Shown: positions 32,021 to 40,397 of the stretch, piece after piece
Numbering within the stretch: position 1 is the first letter of the stretch
Layout of the letters: each line of letters opens with the position of its first letter
Virus record (IMG/VR): IMGVR_UViG_3300010371_000028
Span: 62,001-126,000 of that record
Source: a virus
DNA length: 64,000 nucleotides
Strand: one strand, 5' to 3'
Notes under the pieces: model-generated
Databases searched by the model: none
Seen by the model: only the letters and a program-made list of their open reading frames with translations
What the model was told of the DNA's origin: nothing
Translations under genes and position numbers: made by a program

Positions 32021-32524
32021 CTACCAGGCCCGTCCGGTCGGCGGCTGATCCTGCGGCAGGGCCGCCTGGCCGAGCAGCCGGGCTTTCGCGGCGGCAAACT
32101 CTGCGTCGGACAGGGCTCCGGAGTCGCGGAGCGCGGCCAACTGGGCGAGTTGGCCGGCGAGGTCCGGGGCAGCTGGCGCGGCCACCGCCTGCGGCTGGGC
32201 CGGTGCGCCCGCGAGCGCCCGCGTGATCGCGTCGGCGAGCGCCTGGAACTGCGGCAACCGCGACTTACTGAAGATCACTGTCAGGGGGTCGTCGCCCGCC
32301 GACGACAGCCGCGCCGACCCCCTCGACCCGCGCTGCACCCCGCCAGCCATGACCAGCGTGAACCGGCCGCCCGCCTGCGTCAGGCGCGGTGGCGAGAGCT
32401 GAACGCCGGAGAGCTGCGCAAGCGCGTACGTGTCCCGGCTGTGGCGGCCGGGTGCATTCCGGTCGATCGTGATCGTGGCACCGTCGAACGTGACAGCCGT
32501 GTACTTCGACTCCGCAGTGATCAA
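32021..32524 (-). CDS. DUF4429/SHOCT-domain protein
   Basis: 167 residues from TTG 32524 (AGGGGG upstream). N-terminal beta domain (YTAVTFDGATITIDR, RLTQAGGRFTLVMAGG, FSKSRLPQFQALADAI) is the PH-like DUF4429 pattern; the C-terminus LAQLAALRDSGALSDAEFAA is a SHOCT oligomerisation helix pair. Common in Streptomyces; molecular role unknown. Confidence 0.75.
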   Translation of the reverse strand: MITAESKYTAVTFDGATITIDRNAPGRHSRDTYALAQLSGVQLSPPRLTQAGGRFTLVMAGGVQRGSRGSARLSSAGDDPLTVIFSKSRLPQFQALADAITRALAGAPAQPQAVAAPAAPDLAGQLAQLAALRDSGALSDAEFAAAKARLLGQAALPQDQPPTGRAW

Positions 32525-32642
32525 CGGTTCCCCCTGGGTCGGCGGTGCGGACACGCGCAGGGTACTGACGTGGCAGTGGCGTCCGTCGGGGCGTGGCCGA
32601 GGCGACGCACGATCGTGACCGTGGGGGAGCGGGTCACGAGGG

Positions 32643-32891
32643 CTACTTCGGCTTGTGCGCGGGCCGTCCGCCGCCGACGCCCTTCCCGGGCCGCTTGTCA
32701 GCCCAGTCGCGGAGCTCCTGCTCGCGGGCCTGCTCCCAGTAGACAAGCGAGCCGACCTTGCCGTCCGGTTCGGGGAACGGGTGCGTCTCATATCGGCCGC
32801 CGGGCAGCGAGTCGGCGCGGTAGTGGCGGATCGTGGCCGCTTTGACGCCGAGGAGTTCGGCGACGTCGGCGGTGTAGAGCACGGCGTGCAT
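32643..32891 (-). CDS. HTH protein, copy 1 of a duplicated cassette
   Basis: 82 residues. VLYTADVAELLGVKAATIRH then YRADSLPGGRYETHPFPEPD is a MerR/Xis-type HTH. It is about half identical to the protein at 58478, including the GKGVGGG(R/K)PAHK tail. GGAGG lies six nt before the ATG. It shares its promoter region with a divergent gene at 33044; the same layout occurs at the other copy. Confidence 0.75.
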   Translation of the reverse strand: MHAVLYTADVAELLGVKAATIRHYRADSLPGGRYETHPFPEPDGKVGSLVYWEQAREQELRDWADKRPGKGVGGGRPAHKPK

Positions 32892-32918
32892 GTGGCCTCC
32901 TTCGGCGTTCGTTGAGTC

Positions 32919-32971
32919 GAGTATTCCTCATCGCCATGGCTGTTGACAAGGTTGAACCTCGTCGCTATCGT
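32919..32971. promoter_or_regulatory. Divergent promoters with overlapping -35 boxes
   Basis: Rightward: TTGACA (32943-32948), 17-nt spacer, TATCGT (32966-32971), in front of the gene at 33044. Leftward: TTGTCA (32944-32949), 17 nt, GAATAC (32921-32926), in front of the HTH gene. The two -35 boxes overlap. The leftward half matches the promoter at 58448-58476 at most positions. Confidence 0.7.
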
Positions 32972-33043
32972 TAGTGATGTAGTTAGGAACGAAGCGAAGA
33001 AGGCAGGCCGGACCGACCGGCTGCTACCCAGCGGGAGGCCGCC

Positions 33044-33379
33044 ATGCAGACCATCACCCCGACCCACGGAAAGCCCTACGCCCTCATCGGCGCGTCGGAC
33101 GGCCTGCCCTACGGCTTCCCCGCCGACACCGTCGCCCTCGAAGAGTGGGCCGTCTCCTCCTGGTCCGGCATGGGCCCGGACGGGCGCAGCCACCAGAGCA
33201 TGGCCCGCCGCATCGTTCCCGGCTCGGAGAAGACCAAGCCCCACCCCGACCTGTACGGAAAGCTCTTCCCGACGAGCGCGGACGCCGACCGGGCGCACTA
33301 CGAGGCAGGCGTGACCGCGTACTTCATCCGCCTGGACTCGCCCGAGTACCAGAAGGCCATGGACATCATCGGGGCCTGA
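33044..33379 (+). CDS. Hypothetical protein divergent from HTH cassette
   Basis: 111 residues. GGGAGG precedes the ATG. LIGASDGLPYGFPADTVALE, then SADADRAHYEAGVTAYFIRL; compact alpha/beta. Strong promoter at 32943. Function unknown. Confidence 0.65.
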   Translation: MQTITPTHGKPYALIGASDGLPYGFPADTVALEEWAVSSWSGMGPDGRSHQSMARRIVPGSEKTKPHPDLYGKLFPTSADADRAHYEAGVTAYFIRLDSPEYQKAMDIIGA

Positions 33380-33394
33380 CCTACCAAGCTTCGG

Positions 33395-33570
33395 GGGCCA
33401 CCTCCCACCCAGGGGAGTGGTCCACCACCGGGGGTCGCACCCCACGGTGGTCCTCCTCGGGGAGACCCGAGCTCCCACCCAGGGAGCCGGCACGGACCCC
33501 GAGGAGGCCATGGAAACCGCCCGGCGAGGAGAAGCCGACCGGTTCGAATCCGGTACCGGGCACGCACGAT
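33395..33570 (+). ncRNA. Structured RNA ending in a tRNA-like T-arm
   Basis: A gene-free gap with stacked helices: ACCACCG/CGGTGGT enclosing GGGGT/ACCCC (33424-33452); an 11-bp helix CCTCCTCGGGG/CCCCGAGGAGG (33452-33507) with inner GCTCCC/GGGAGC; then GCCCGG (33519-33524) pairing with CCGGGC around a perfect T-arm (ACCGG, TTCGAAT, CCGGT; 33538-33554). D and anticodon arms are absent. Could be a tRNA-like RNA, an attachment-site remnant or a processed leader. Confidence 0.5.
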
Positions 33571-33598
33571 TCATCCAGCTACAAGGAGGGCAGGGCCG

Positions 33599-33799
33599 AT
33601 GACCCCGGAGCGGCTGCAAGAGTTCAAGGACCGGGCAACCGGCGGGTCCACCGTCCGCAAGTGGACCGACGCGCAGGTGCGCGAGCTGATCAACGAGATC
33701 GAGGCTCTCGGTCAGTTCCGGAAGCTGGCCAACGCCATATGCGAGTGCGAGGCCGCGAACGCCGCGGAAACGCTGAGCAAGAGGTTCTTCAAGGACTGA
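33599..33799 (+). CDS. Small hypothetical protein
   Basis: 66 residues, mostly helical (RELINEIEALGQFRKLANAI, two Cys in CECEAANA). Strong AAGGAGG about ten nt before the ATG, inside the end of the structured region. Function unknown. Confidence 0.65.
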   Translation: MTPERLQEFKDRATGGSTVRKWTDAQVRELINEIEALGQFRKLANAICECEAANAAETLSKRFFKD

Positions 33800-33881
33800 C
33801 CACCCCGCGCGGCCCGGCGCCCACCCGGGACCGGGCCGCGCACCGACCAGACCATGCCCGCACCGACCGAAGGAGCCGACG

Positions 33882-34310
33882 GTGGCCGCGACGATCGAGT
33901 TCATGTACGCGCACGGGCCGCTCATCGACTCGTTCGGCGAGTTCGTACACCACGCCCCGGCCACCGTCTCGGCCCCGACCGAGGGTCCCGCGCCGCTCAC
34001 CGCCCCGATCGTCGTGCGCTGCGTCGACCGTGACGGACGTGACCTCGCCACGCCGATCACCGTGCGCCCCGACCAGCCGTTCGCCACCGCGGCGCTGCGC
34101 CTCGTCGTCCGCGACCGCGACCAGGGCAGCTGCAGCGCGGACCGGTTCGGACACGTCGTGTTCAACGCCCTGCAAGACCTCGACGAGCGGCAGTTGACCG
34201 CCCGTAACCGCGCGATCCAGAAGCGGCTGCGCGCACTCGACCACCTCGCCATCGTCGGATTCGACCACGACGGCACCATCACCTGGGATGCTGACGATGG
34301 CCGCACGTAG
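33882..34310 (+). CDS. Hypothetical protein
   Basis: 142 residues. Beta-rich core (PIVVRCVDRDGRDLATPITV, AALRLVVRDRDQGSC), then a helix QLTARNRAIQKRLRALDHLA. Uses GTG or the ATG downstream. Not recognised. Confidence 0.6.
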   Translation: MAATIEFMYAHGPLIDSFGEFVHHAPATVSAPTEGPAPLTAPIVVRCVDRDGRDLATPITVRPDQPFATAALRLVVRDRDQGSCSADRFGHVVFNALQDLDERQLTARNRAIQKRLRALDHLAIVGFDHDGTITWDADDGRT

Positions 34311-34503
34311 GCCGGAATCCGCCCCGCTGGACTGGCGCTCAGCCCGCGTCGGCGAGCCGCTGCCGTGCCAGGCGTGCGGACGGCCGGCGCTGCTGAGACA
34401 CCCGGTCACGAGGCAGCCGCATCACAAAGTCTGCGCTGATGCGACTGGCGAATCGACGATAAGCGCAGTCCAGAAGTCGTATGCGAGGGATAATCAGGCA
34501 TGA
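34297..34503 (+). CDS. Small zinc-finger-like protein
   Basis: 68 residues from ATG 34297 (71 from 34288). LPCQACGRPALLRHP and HHKVCAD form a possible C2HC zinc site. Overlaps both neighbours; the last codons overlap the Thg1-like start (ATGA). Function unknown. Confidence 0.55.
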   Translation: MAARRPESAPLDWRSARVGEPLPCQACGRPALLRHPVTRQPHHKVCADATGESTISAVQKSYARDNQA

Positions 34504-35300
34504 CCGACTCGACGAGCATGGGCGACCGCTTCAAGGCGTACGAGCACGCATACCGGCTCTCGTTCCCGCGCCGCCTCCCGATCGTGATTCGCGCGGACGG
34601 GCGCGCCTTCCATTCCTATCTGCGCGGCGCCACGAAGCCCTTCGACCTGGGCTTCATCGAGGACATGGGCCACGTCGCGGTCGCGCTCTGTACGGAGATC
34701 TCCGGCGCGGTGTTCGCCTACCACCAGTCGGACGAGATCAGCGTGCTCGTGCAGGACTGGGTGGGCGAGCACGCGGAACCGTGGTTCGCTGGCGAGTTGC
34801 AGAAGATCGTGTCGCTGTCCGCTGCGATAGCCACCTCGGCGCTCGGCGCGCGCCGCCCTGGCCGGCCGCTGTTCGACGCCCGCGCGTTCGTCCTGCCGAA
34901 CACGATCGAGGTAGCGAATTACCTCCTTTGGCGCCAGCGCGATGCCGTCCGCAACTCGATCTCCATGGCGGCGCAGGCGCACTTCAGCCACAAGCGGCTC
35001 CAGGGCGTCAACGGCAACCAGATGCAGGAGATGCTGTTCGCCGAGCACGGGATCAACTGGAACGACTACCCGGCCGAATGCAGGCGCGGGCAGGTCGTCA
35101 TCAAGGCCGGTGGCGAGCGCGAAGTCACCTACATCGACAAGCGCACCGGGCAGGAATGCACGACCAAGGCGTACCGCACCTGGTGGGAAGTCCAGGCCGC
35201 GCCCAGGTTCACGGCCGAACCGGGCGGCTGGCTCGCCGAGCAGATCCCACCGATGCCGAGCCTGCACGACGTTCCAGGCAACGACGGAGCCAAGCCGTGA
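34500..35300 (+). CDS. tRNA(His) guanylyltransferase-like 3'-5' polymerase
   Basis: 266 residues, full length. IRADGRAFHSY (metal-binding Asp33, Gly34) and YHQSDEISVL (Ser77-Asp78-Glu79) are the catalytic palm motifs; NYLLWRQRDAVRNSISMAAQ and HKRLQGVNGNQMQEML are further Thg1 signatures. Thg1 adds a G to the 5' end of tRNA-His; bacterial Thg1-like proteins repair 5'-truncated tRNAs by templated 3'-5' addition. Rare in bacteria, sometimes phage-borne. Two 5'-deficient tRNA-like sequences occur in this window, one 0.9 kb upstream. No other tRNA enzyme is nearby. Confidence 0.9.
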   Translation: MTDSTSMGDRFKAYEHAYRLSFPRRLPIVIRADGRAFHSYLRGATKPFDLGFIEDMGHVAVALCTEISGAVFAYHQSDEISVLVQDWVGEHAEPWFAGELQKIVSLSAAIATSALGARRPGRPLFDARAFVLPNTIEVANYLLWRQRDAVRNSISMAAQAHFSHKRLQGVNGNQMQEMLFAEHGINWNDYPAECRRGQVVIKAGGEREVTYIDKRTGQECTTKAYRTWWEVQAAPRFTAEPGGWLAEQIPPMPSLHDVPGNDGAKP

Positions 35301-35794
35301 CCAACACTCCTGTGGCCGAGGCCGCCGAGCGCCTACGTGCCGCACTGGCGGCCCTCGACGCGGGCGAGAAGGTCAAGCTTTACCCGGCCGACGTACGAGC
35401 CCTGCTGGACTACTATGACCAGCACGCCGAGCCTCAACCACAGCCCGAGCTATTTTCAAAGCCCGCGCCACGGCGTGAACCAGCCGACCCCGCCGGGGCA
35501 TCCCTGCCGCAACTCAAGGACGCCGCGCGCGACCTCGGCACCGCCACCGAGCGTCTTGAAGCCCTCATGGCAGACCGCAAGTTCGACCAGCGCATCACCG
35601 GCGTCCTGCTTCCGCTCGTCCGGGCCATGTTCGGGCTCCTCGGCGCCGAACTCGACGGGATCGAACGCGACCGCGTCCAGATCGCAAACGACGCGTACGA
35701 GTCTCTTGTCGCTGCCCAGGACGACGATGATGACGAGTACCACGCCGCGATGCGCGGACGACGAAGCAGCGACAGGGAAGGTGGCACGCAGTGA
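35297..35794 (+). CDS. Hypothetical protein
   Basis: 165 residues, GTGA-coupled to the Thg1-like gene. AERLRAALAALDAGEKVKLY, a Pro-rich middle, then helices (LKDAARDLGTATERLEALMA) and a strongly acidic stretch (DDDDDE). Function unknown; coupling hints at a role with Thg1, not shown. Confidence 0.6.
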   Translation: MTNTPVAEAAERLRAALAALDAGEKVKLYPADVRALLDYYDQHAEPQPQPELFSKPAPRREPADPAGASLPQLKDAARDLGTATERLEALMADRKFDQRITGVLLPLVRAMFGLLGAELDGIERDRVQIANDAYESLVAAQDDDDDEYHAAMRGRRSSDREGGTQ

Positions 35795-36054
35795 CCTCGA
35801 TCGATCTCGCCGAGCCATACCGCAGTAGCGGCGTCACCCTGGAACAGGCTGCAGTCGGCCTACGCGTCCTCGCCACCCTCGACATCCGCGACCTGCCGCC
35901 GCTTCCACTGCCCGAGCCGTTCCGCTGCCACCGATGCCACGACCGCGGGTGGGTCTCGGACTGGGCGAACTGGCCCGTCGGCTGGGCGTGGCAGCGAGTG
36001 GAGCCAGTGCCGCGCAAGCCGTGCCCCGACTGCGTGAGAAAGGACCCGCGATGA
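35791..36054 (+). CDS. Small zinc-ribbon protein
   Basis: 87 residues, GTG start. CHRCHDRGW and CPDCVRK form a zinc ribbon in the second half; the N-terminus (VTLEQAAVGLRVLATLDIRD) is helical. Typical actinophage-type small protein. Confidence 0.65.
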   Translation: MTSIDLAEPYRSSGVTLEQAAVGLRVLATLDIRDLPPLPLPEPFRCHRCHDRGWVSDWANWPVGWAWQRVEPVPRKPCPDCVRKDPR

Positions 36055-36491
36055 CCGACTGGGATGAAGGCCCGACCGCCAGCCTCGACGACGAACAGCG
36101 CGTGCAGGTCGTCGCCTGCGCCAACCTTGTCGGCCGGGCCGGTGCCCGCCAGTTCGAGATCGGATACCTCGACGACGAACCGCCGCACCGCTGGTACGCG
36201 CACGCCATGTACCGCGGCGCACGCATCCAGGTCGAGAACCACGACGACCCGGCGAAAGCGGCGATGGCGCTCGCCGAGAAGCTGCTGACCGGGGCGCAGT
36301 GCCGCTGTGGCCGGCTGGTGGCGTTGAAGGACGGCGGGGCGGTGGCGTTCCAGAAGACGCGGCTCGCCGACGGTACGGACTGGACCGCGAAGCGGGCGGC
36401 GAAGGCGGGGCAGTGCCGGTGGCGGCTGGTCGGCGACCGGTGGGAACCGTCGTGCCCGGTCCCGGCGAACCGACGGGTAGGGCCGGTATGA
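36051..36491 (+). CDS. Hypothetical protein with CRC motif
   Basis: 146 residues. ARQFEIGYLDDEPPHRWYAH, HDDPAKAAMALAEKLLTGAQ, then CRCGRLVAL and a later CRWRL/CPVP; a possible zinc ribbon near the C-terminus. Coupled by ATGA. Function unknown. Confidence 0.6.
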   Translation: MTDWDEGPTASLDDEQRVQVVACANLVGRAGARQFEIGYLDDEPPHRWYAHAMYRGARIQVENHDDPAKAAMALAEKLLTGAQCRCGRLVALKDGGAVAFQKTRLADGTDWTAKRAAKAGQCRWRLVGDRWEPSCPVPANRRVGPV

Positions 36492-37000
36492 CCGACGCCG
36501 AACCCGATGATGCCCAACTGGCCGAGTGGGAAGCCGCGGCGAACGAGCGCTACAAGTCGCTGCGGACCCACATCTTCGTCGAACTCGGCCACGTGTGCAG
36601 CTTCCCGCACATCAGCAAGGCGGCTGATACTGCGGCGGAAGCGGTGCGGCGCGAACTGACGCAGGTGTTCGTCGCCTATCTCGCGGCGTGCGACCAGCGA
36701 GACCGGCTCGTTGCCCGCGTTGATGAGCTCGAAGCCGTCCAGGCCAGGACCGTTGCTGGTCCCGTTGCTGACACACTGCCCGAGGATGAGGCCCGGATCG
36801 CGGCTTGGTACGCCGCGACGTACTTCAAGTGCGCGTCCTGCGACACCCCCGAGTCGATCAAGCCGCTCACGTTCCGGCTGCCCAACGGCGGCGGCGACCT
36901 CTGCGCCGACTGCGCCAAGCCCGTCATCAAGAGCACGCGCGCCATTGAGGCAGCGATCGCCCGCAAGAAGGCGCGCGAAGAGGGATCCTTGAGGCCATGA
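36488..37000 (+). CDS. Hypothetical zinc-ribbon protein
   Basis: 170 residues. Helical N-terminal half (AEWEAAANERYKSLRTHIFV), coiled middle, then CASCDTPESIK and CADCAKPV, a C4 zinc ribbon. Basic end (ARKKAREEG). Function unknown. Confidence 0.6.
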   Translation: MTDAEPDDAQLAEWEAAANERYKSLRTHIFVELGHVCSFPHISKAADTAAEAVRRELTQVFVAYLAACDQRDRLVARVDELEAVQARTVAGPVADTLPEDEARIAAWYAATYFKCASCDTPESIKPLTFRLPNGGGDLCADCAKPVIKSTRAIEAAIARKKAREEGSLRP

Positions 37001-37233
37001 CCGGCGAGAAGCGGATCCCGCTGTGCGACGACCGTGGCGAGCGGATCGGCTGGATCTACACGAACGACCTGCCCGTGTGCGGCGCAGACTTCTGCGACAG
37101 GTGCGGCGACTGCCTGGGCTGCTACGACTGCCCGTGCTCGAACTGGGTCGTGTATGCGGACGGCCTGGCCGGGTTCCTCGAAGAGCACGAAGACGCCCGG
37201 GTCGAGTACGACGAGGAGCGCGTCCATGCCTGA
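36997..37233 (+). CDS. Cys-rich small protein
   Basis: 78 residues. CDRCGDCLGCYDCPC puts seven Cys in a 15-residue stretch, enough for a zinc or Fe-S cluster. Acidic C-terminus. Coupled on both sides. Function unknown. Confidence 0.6.
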   Translation: MTGEKRIPLCDDRGERIGWIYTNDLPVCGADFCDRCGDCLGCYDCPCSNWVVYADGLAGFLEEHEDARVEYDEERVHA

Positions 37234-37591
37234 GCCCGACGAACTGGCCCGCGCCGCCTCCGACGCGATCGACGCGTACTGCGCCGCGAACCCAGCGCCA
37301 GCATGGCCCACCCTGCCCGAAGGCGTCACCGCGGCGGACTTCACCACGGTCTGGTCCGGCACGCTCAAGCACGACCCGGCCAGCGGCGAGACGCGGGCGT
37401 GGTTCACGGCGCGGACGGAGCCGATCGAGGTCACGTACACGACGGTCCTAGACCAGGCCCGCGCGATGATCGACGCATCCCCGGGGCTCCAGCAGTCCAT
37501 CACCGACCTCGTGCAGGCCGGCGCGACCGAGGACGAAGCACGCGCGGTCATCGAGGCGATGACCATGGCCCGGCTCAGGAAGGGCGACTGA
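37226..37591 (+). CDS. Hypothetical protein
   Basis: 121 residues, acidic. Helix-strand mix: DELARAASDAIDAYCAANPA, then DQARAMIDASPGLQQSITDL and EDEARAVIEAMTMARLRKGD. Overlaps the previous gene by 8 nt. Function unknown. Confidence 0.6.
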   Translation: MPEPDELARAASDAIDAYCAANPAPAWPTLPEGVTAADFTTVWSGTLKHDPASGETRAWFTARTEPIEVTYTTVLDQARAMIDASPGLQQSITDLVQAGATEDEARAVIEAMTMARLRKGD

Positions 37592-37848
37592 TGGCGACCG
37601 TTGACCCAGACTTGGTGGGCACGCCGAAGGTGGTAGCTGCACGCAGCACTGGCCCCGAAGACGACCTGACGCCCTCTCGACTGCTCGCGGTCCTCGCTGC
37701 CCTCGCGGGCGAGTATGCGAACGTGGCCGGCGCCCTGTGTGGCGACATCCGGGTGCCAAAGGACCTGCGCGACGAACTCGCGGCGCACGTTGCCGAGGTG
37801 CTGGCAGAGCTGCCCGAGCAAGTCCGGCTGGCAATCGAACTCGCCTGA
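37591..37848 (+). CDS. Small hypothetical protein
   Basis: 85 residues, last of a coupled run. LTPSRLLAVLAALAGEYANV and LRDELAAHVAEVLAELPEQV are amphipathic helices. The following 236-nt gap (37849-38084) holds GC-rich hairpins, and TACATA at 38047 may be a -10 for the next gene; nothing else was recognised. Confidence 0.6.
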   Translation: MATVDPDLVGTPKVVAARSTGPEDDLTPSRLLAVLAALAGEYANVAGALCGDIRVPKDLRDELAAHVAEVLAELPEQVRLAIELA

Positions 37849-38084
37849 CGTGGCGCGGCCCGGCCCCGTCCCACCGGCGGCCGGACCGCAAGGCCGGTTT
37901 CCACGCGGCCAGTACCAGCATCGCGCACCTACCCGACCGGAGTGCGGCCGGACGGGCCGGAGCGCGACGTGCTGATCGTATGGCCGGAATCGCGCCGCCG
38001 GTGCCCAGATTCGCAGAATCTGTCAGCGGGCGATGCCATCATTGGCTACATAAGCGAACGAACATGATCGAACCGGGAGGAACC

Positions 38085-39350
38085 GTGACTGCCACGCTCA
38101 CCGCCGTGCCGGTCGGCCAGATATCCGGGATCCCGCTCTACAAGGCCGGTACCGCACCCGCGCACCTACGCACCAAGGACGGCCTAGCCGCGCGCCGGCT
38201 CAAGCCCGCGCCCGGCCAGGCGCCCGCCGCGTACGTCCGGGTCCGCTACTACAAGACGCTGGCCGCGCTCTACGACCCCGACGCCGCGCAGCCCATGCCC
38301 GCGCGCACCATCGGCGAGGACTGGGCATACCGGCTCCGGCGCACCTGCCCCAAGTGCGGGCAGCGCCGCCCCTACGTGCTCGACGGCGAGACGTGCGGAG
38401 ACTGCCGCACCGTCGAACGCCAGAAAGCCGCACGGCTGTACACGCGGACCTGCCGCAAGTGCGGGACAGTCGGCGAGCACCCGTACGCGAAGGACAAGCA
38501 GTACCCCGGCTGGCACCGCTGCCCGCCGTGCCGGAAGGACCGCCGCGCGGAACTCGCCGCCGAGTATGCCGCGGGGCTCGATCGCGCCCAGCACTGCCCC
38601 GACTGCGGTGACCGCGTCATGTCGAAGGCTGCGGCGATCAAGCGGCACAAGGCGAACCGCAGCTACTGGGGTCGGATCATCTGTCCGCCGTGCGAAGCCA
38701 GTCGCGTGGAGCAGCGCGAGCGTGCGGCCCAGGAAGCACGCGAAGCCGAGCATCGGCGATACCAGGCGCGCCGCGAACAGCTGGCCGCGCTCAGGCAGTG
38801 GGCTATCGACGCGCTCGCCGACCCCGACGTCGTCATTCTCGACACCGAGACCACCGGCCTGCACGACACGGCGCGGATCGTGGACATCGCCGTCATCACC
38901 GCGGCCGGCGAGACGCTGCTGAACACGCTCGTGAACCCTGGCGAGCCGATCCCCGCCGAAGCCACCGGCATCCATGGGATCACCGACGCCATGGTGGCCG
39001 GCGCGCCGACGTTCGCCGAGACCGCGGCAGAACTCTTCGAAGCGATCCGCGGCAAGCGCGTCCTCGTCTACAACCTCGGCTACGACCTCGCACGGCTGGA
39101 CCACGAGTTCTCTCTGCTCGGCGCGGCGGCCGGATCGTGGACCGCGGTCCGGAAGACGTGGACGAAGTGGGAGGACGCGATGGTCCCGTACTCCGACTGG
39201 TACGGCGAGGAAGACGACTGGCACGGCGGGTACCGCTGGCAGCGGCTCGGCGGCGGACACCGGGCGCACGGCGACTGCCTTGCTGTGATCGAGTGCCTGA
39301 AAGCGATGGCGCGGCCGAGCGTCTACAAGGAAGAGGACGACGATGAGTGA
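38085..39350 (+). CDS. DnaQ-type exonuclease with N-terminal zinc ribbons
   Basis: 421 residues. The N-terminal 235 residues hold three zinc-ribbon units (CPKCGQRRP...CGDC, CRKCGTVGEHP...CPPC, CPDCGDRVM...CPPC). The C-terminal 185 are a DEDDh exonuclease: Exo I VILDTETTGLH, Exo II YNLGYDLARLDHE, Exo III HRAHGDCLAVIECL. This fold degrades DNA/RNA 3'-5', as in DnaQ or RNase T. The zinc array may bind nucleic acid. GGGAGG lies four nt before GTG 38085. No polymerase is nearby, so RNA processing or DNA repair is as likely as proofreading. Confidence 0.8.
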   Translation: MTATLTAVPVGQISGIPLYKAGTAPAHLRTKDGLAARRLKPAPGQAPAAYVRVRYYKTLAALYDPDAAQPMPARTIGEDWAYRLRRTCPKCGQRRPYVLDGETCGDCRTVERQKAARLYTRTCRKCGTVGEHPYAKDKQYPGWHRCPPCRKDRRAELAAEYAAGLDRAQHCPDCGDRVMSKAAAIKRHKANRSYWGRIICPPCEASRVEQRERAAQEAREAEHRRYQARREQLAALRQWAIDALADPDVVILDTETTGLHDTARIVDIAVITAAGETLLNTLVNPGEPIPAEATGIHGITDAMVAGAPTFAETAAELFEAIRGKRVLVYNLGYDLARLDHEFSLLGAAAGSWTAVRKTWTKWEDAMVPYSDWYGEEDDWHGGYRWQRLGGGHRAHGDCLAVIECLKAMARPSVYKEEDDDE

Positions 39351-39924
39351 GATTCCCGCCCGTGTCTGGTACGACCCGCATGACGGTCGCCTTCAGGTCA
39401 CGATCGAGGGCGCGCACGTTCAACGCCGCCCCGACCTGCGACACGCGAATCTGCGCGTCGAGTGGTCGCATGGTTCGTGGGCCGAGTCGTCGATCAGCGT
39501 TCCGAAGAAGGAGACGACGCCCGCGAGGACTCGGCAGGCCGACAACCTCGACGAGCGCATCGAGCCGTATGCCACGACGCCGACGATAGAGCAGGTGCAT
39601 GCGTACCTCCTCGCCCACGAGTGGGAACGTCGACCCGACGACCCAGCAGGAAAAGAGAACTGGGTCCACCCGACTTACGGCGATGGGTACCCGCACAGCG
39701 GAATCACCTTTAGGACTGCGCAGGTAGAACGCGACGGTTGGGATCGGCTTGACCTCGAGGTATTCACGATCCACGAAGGCCGGTGCGAGCACGAGATCCT
39801 CGCCGAGATGCTTGGTCGACCCGACACGGCAACGCTGCTTGCGCGGATCGCCGCGTTGGAGTCCCAGCTTGAGGACGCGAACGACGAACTTGAGTTCCTC
39901 CGGCTGCGGGCGACGGAGCACTAA
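39343..39924 (+). CDS. Hypothetical protein
   Basis: 193 residues, overlapping the exonuclease end. Beta-rich middle; the segment TPTIEQVHAYLLAHEWERRP and a coiled C-terminus (LLARIAALESQLEDANDELE). Function unknown. Confidence 0.6.
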   Translation: MSEIPARVWYDPHDGRLQVTIEGAHVQRRPDLRHANLRVEWSHGSWAESSISVPKKETTPARTRQADNLDERIEPYATTPTIEQVHAYLLAHEWERRPDDPAGKENWVHPTYGDGYPHSGITFRTAQVERDGWDRLDLEVFTIHEGRCEHEILAEMLGRPDTATLLARIAALESQLEDANDELEFLRLRATEH

Positions 39925-39928
39925 GGCG

Positions 39929-40318
39929 CTAGTGGCCGAGTAGGTGTCCGCCCTGTTCGAGCCGCTGGATCACGCCCTCGGCGACCTTGCGGGCCTGACG
40001 TACGGTCACATGCGGCGCGGCTTCGGTGATCGCGTCGAGAACGGCGCGTTCCACCGCGTCGGCCGGTACACGGCCGGAGTGCTCCAGGAACTCCCGGTAC
40101 ATGGCGGTCAGCCTACCCGCGGGCCAGCCGAGCGCCGCCTCGATGGCCGACCACTTCTTGCCGCGCCGCCGCAACTGGCCGAGTTCCAGCCGGGAGATGG
40201 TGTTCTTGTGCGTGCCCGAGCGTTCCGCGAGGTCCTGCTGGGTCGGCATATCGAGGCTGAGGCGGCGAGTGGCGACGGCGTGTCCGACTTCGCGCCAGGC
40301 GGCAGCCTCCGACGACAT
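39929..40318 (-). CDS. XRE-family regulator
   Basis: 129 residues. DMPTQQDLAERSGTHKNTIS then RLELGQLRRRGKKWSAIEAA is a Cro/cI-type HTH; a helical C-terminal part follows (DAVERAVLDAITEAAPHVTV). XRE proteins of this size are often paired with DUF397 proteins; one lies at 41224. Inverted repeats upstream may be its operator. Convergent with the previous gene (4 nt). Confidence 0.75.
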   Translation of the reverse strand: MSSEAAAWREVGHAVATRRLSLDMPTQQDLAERSGTHKNTISRLELGQLRRRGKKWSAIEAALGWPAGRLTAMYREFLEHSGRVPADAVERAVLDAITEAAPHVTVRQARKVAEGVIQRLEQGGHLLGH

Positions 40319-40397
40319 CGCATGATCCGTTCTACCTCGAGTTGCCCCGAGGCTAGAGCACACGTGTCACGGCCCTGCGTTACTTCACCGTGCGCGA

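Noticed and set aside
32021-34306. 761-codon leftward reading frame
   Set aside because: Only the last 167 codons (SHOCT protein) look real; the rest is antisense to true genes and the structured region.
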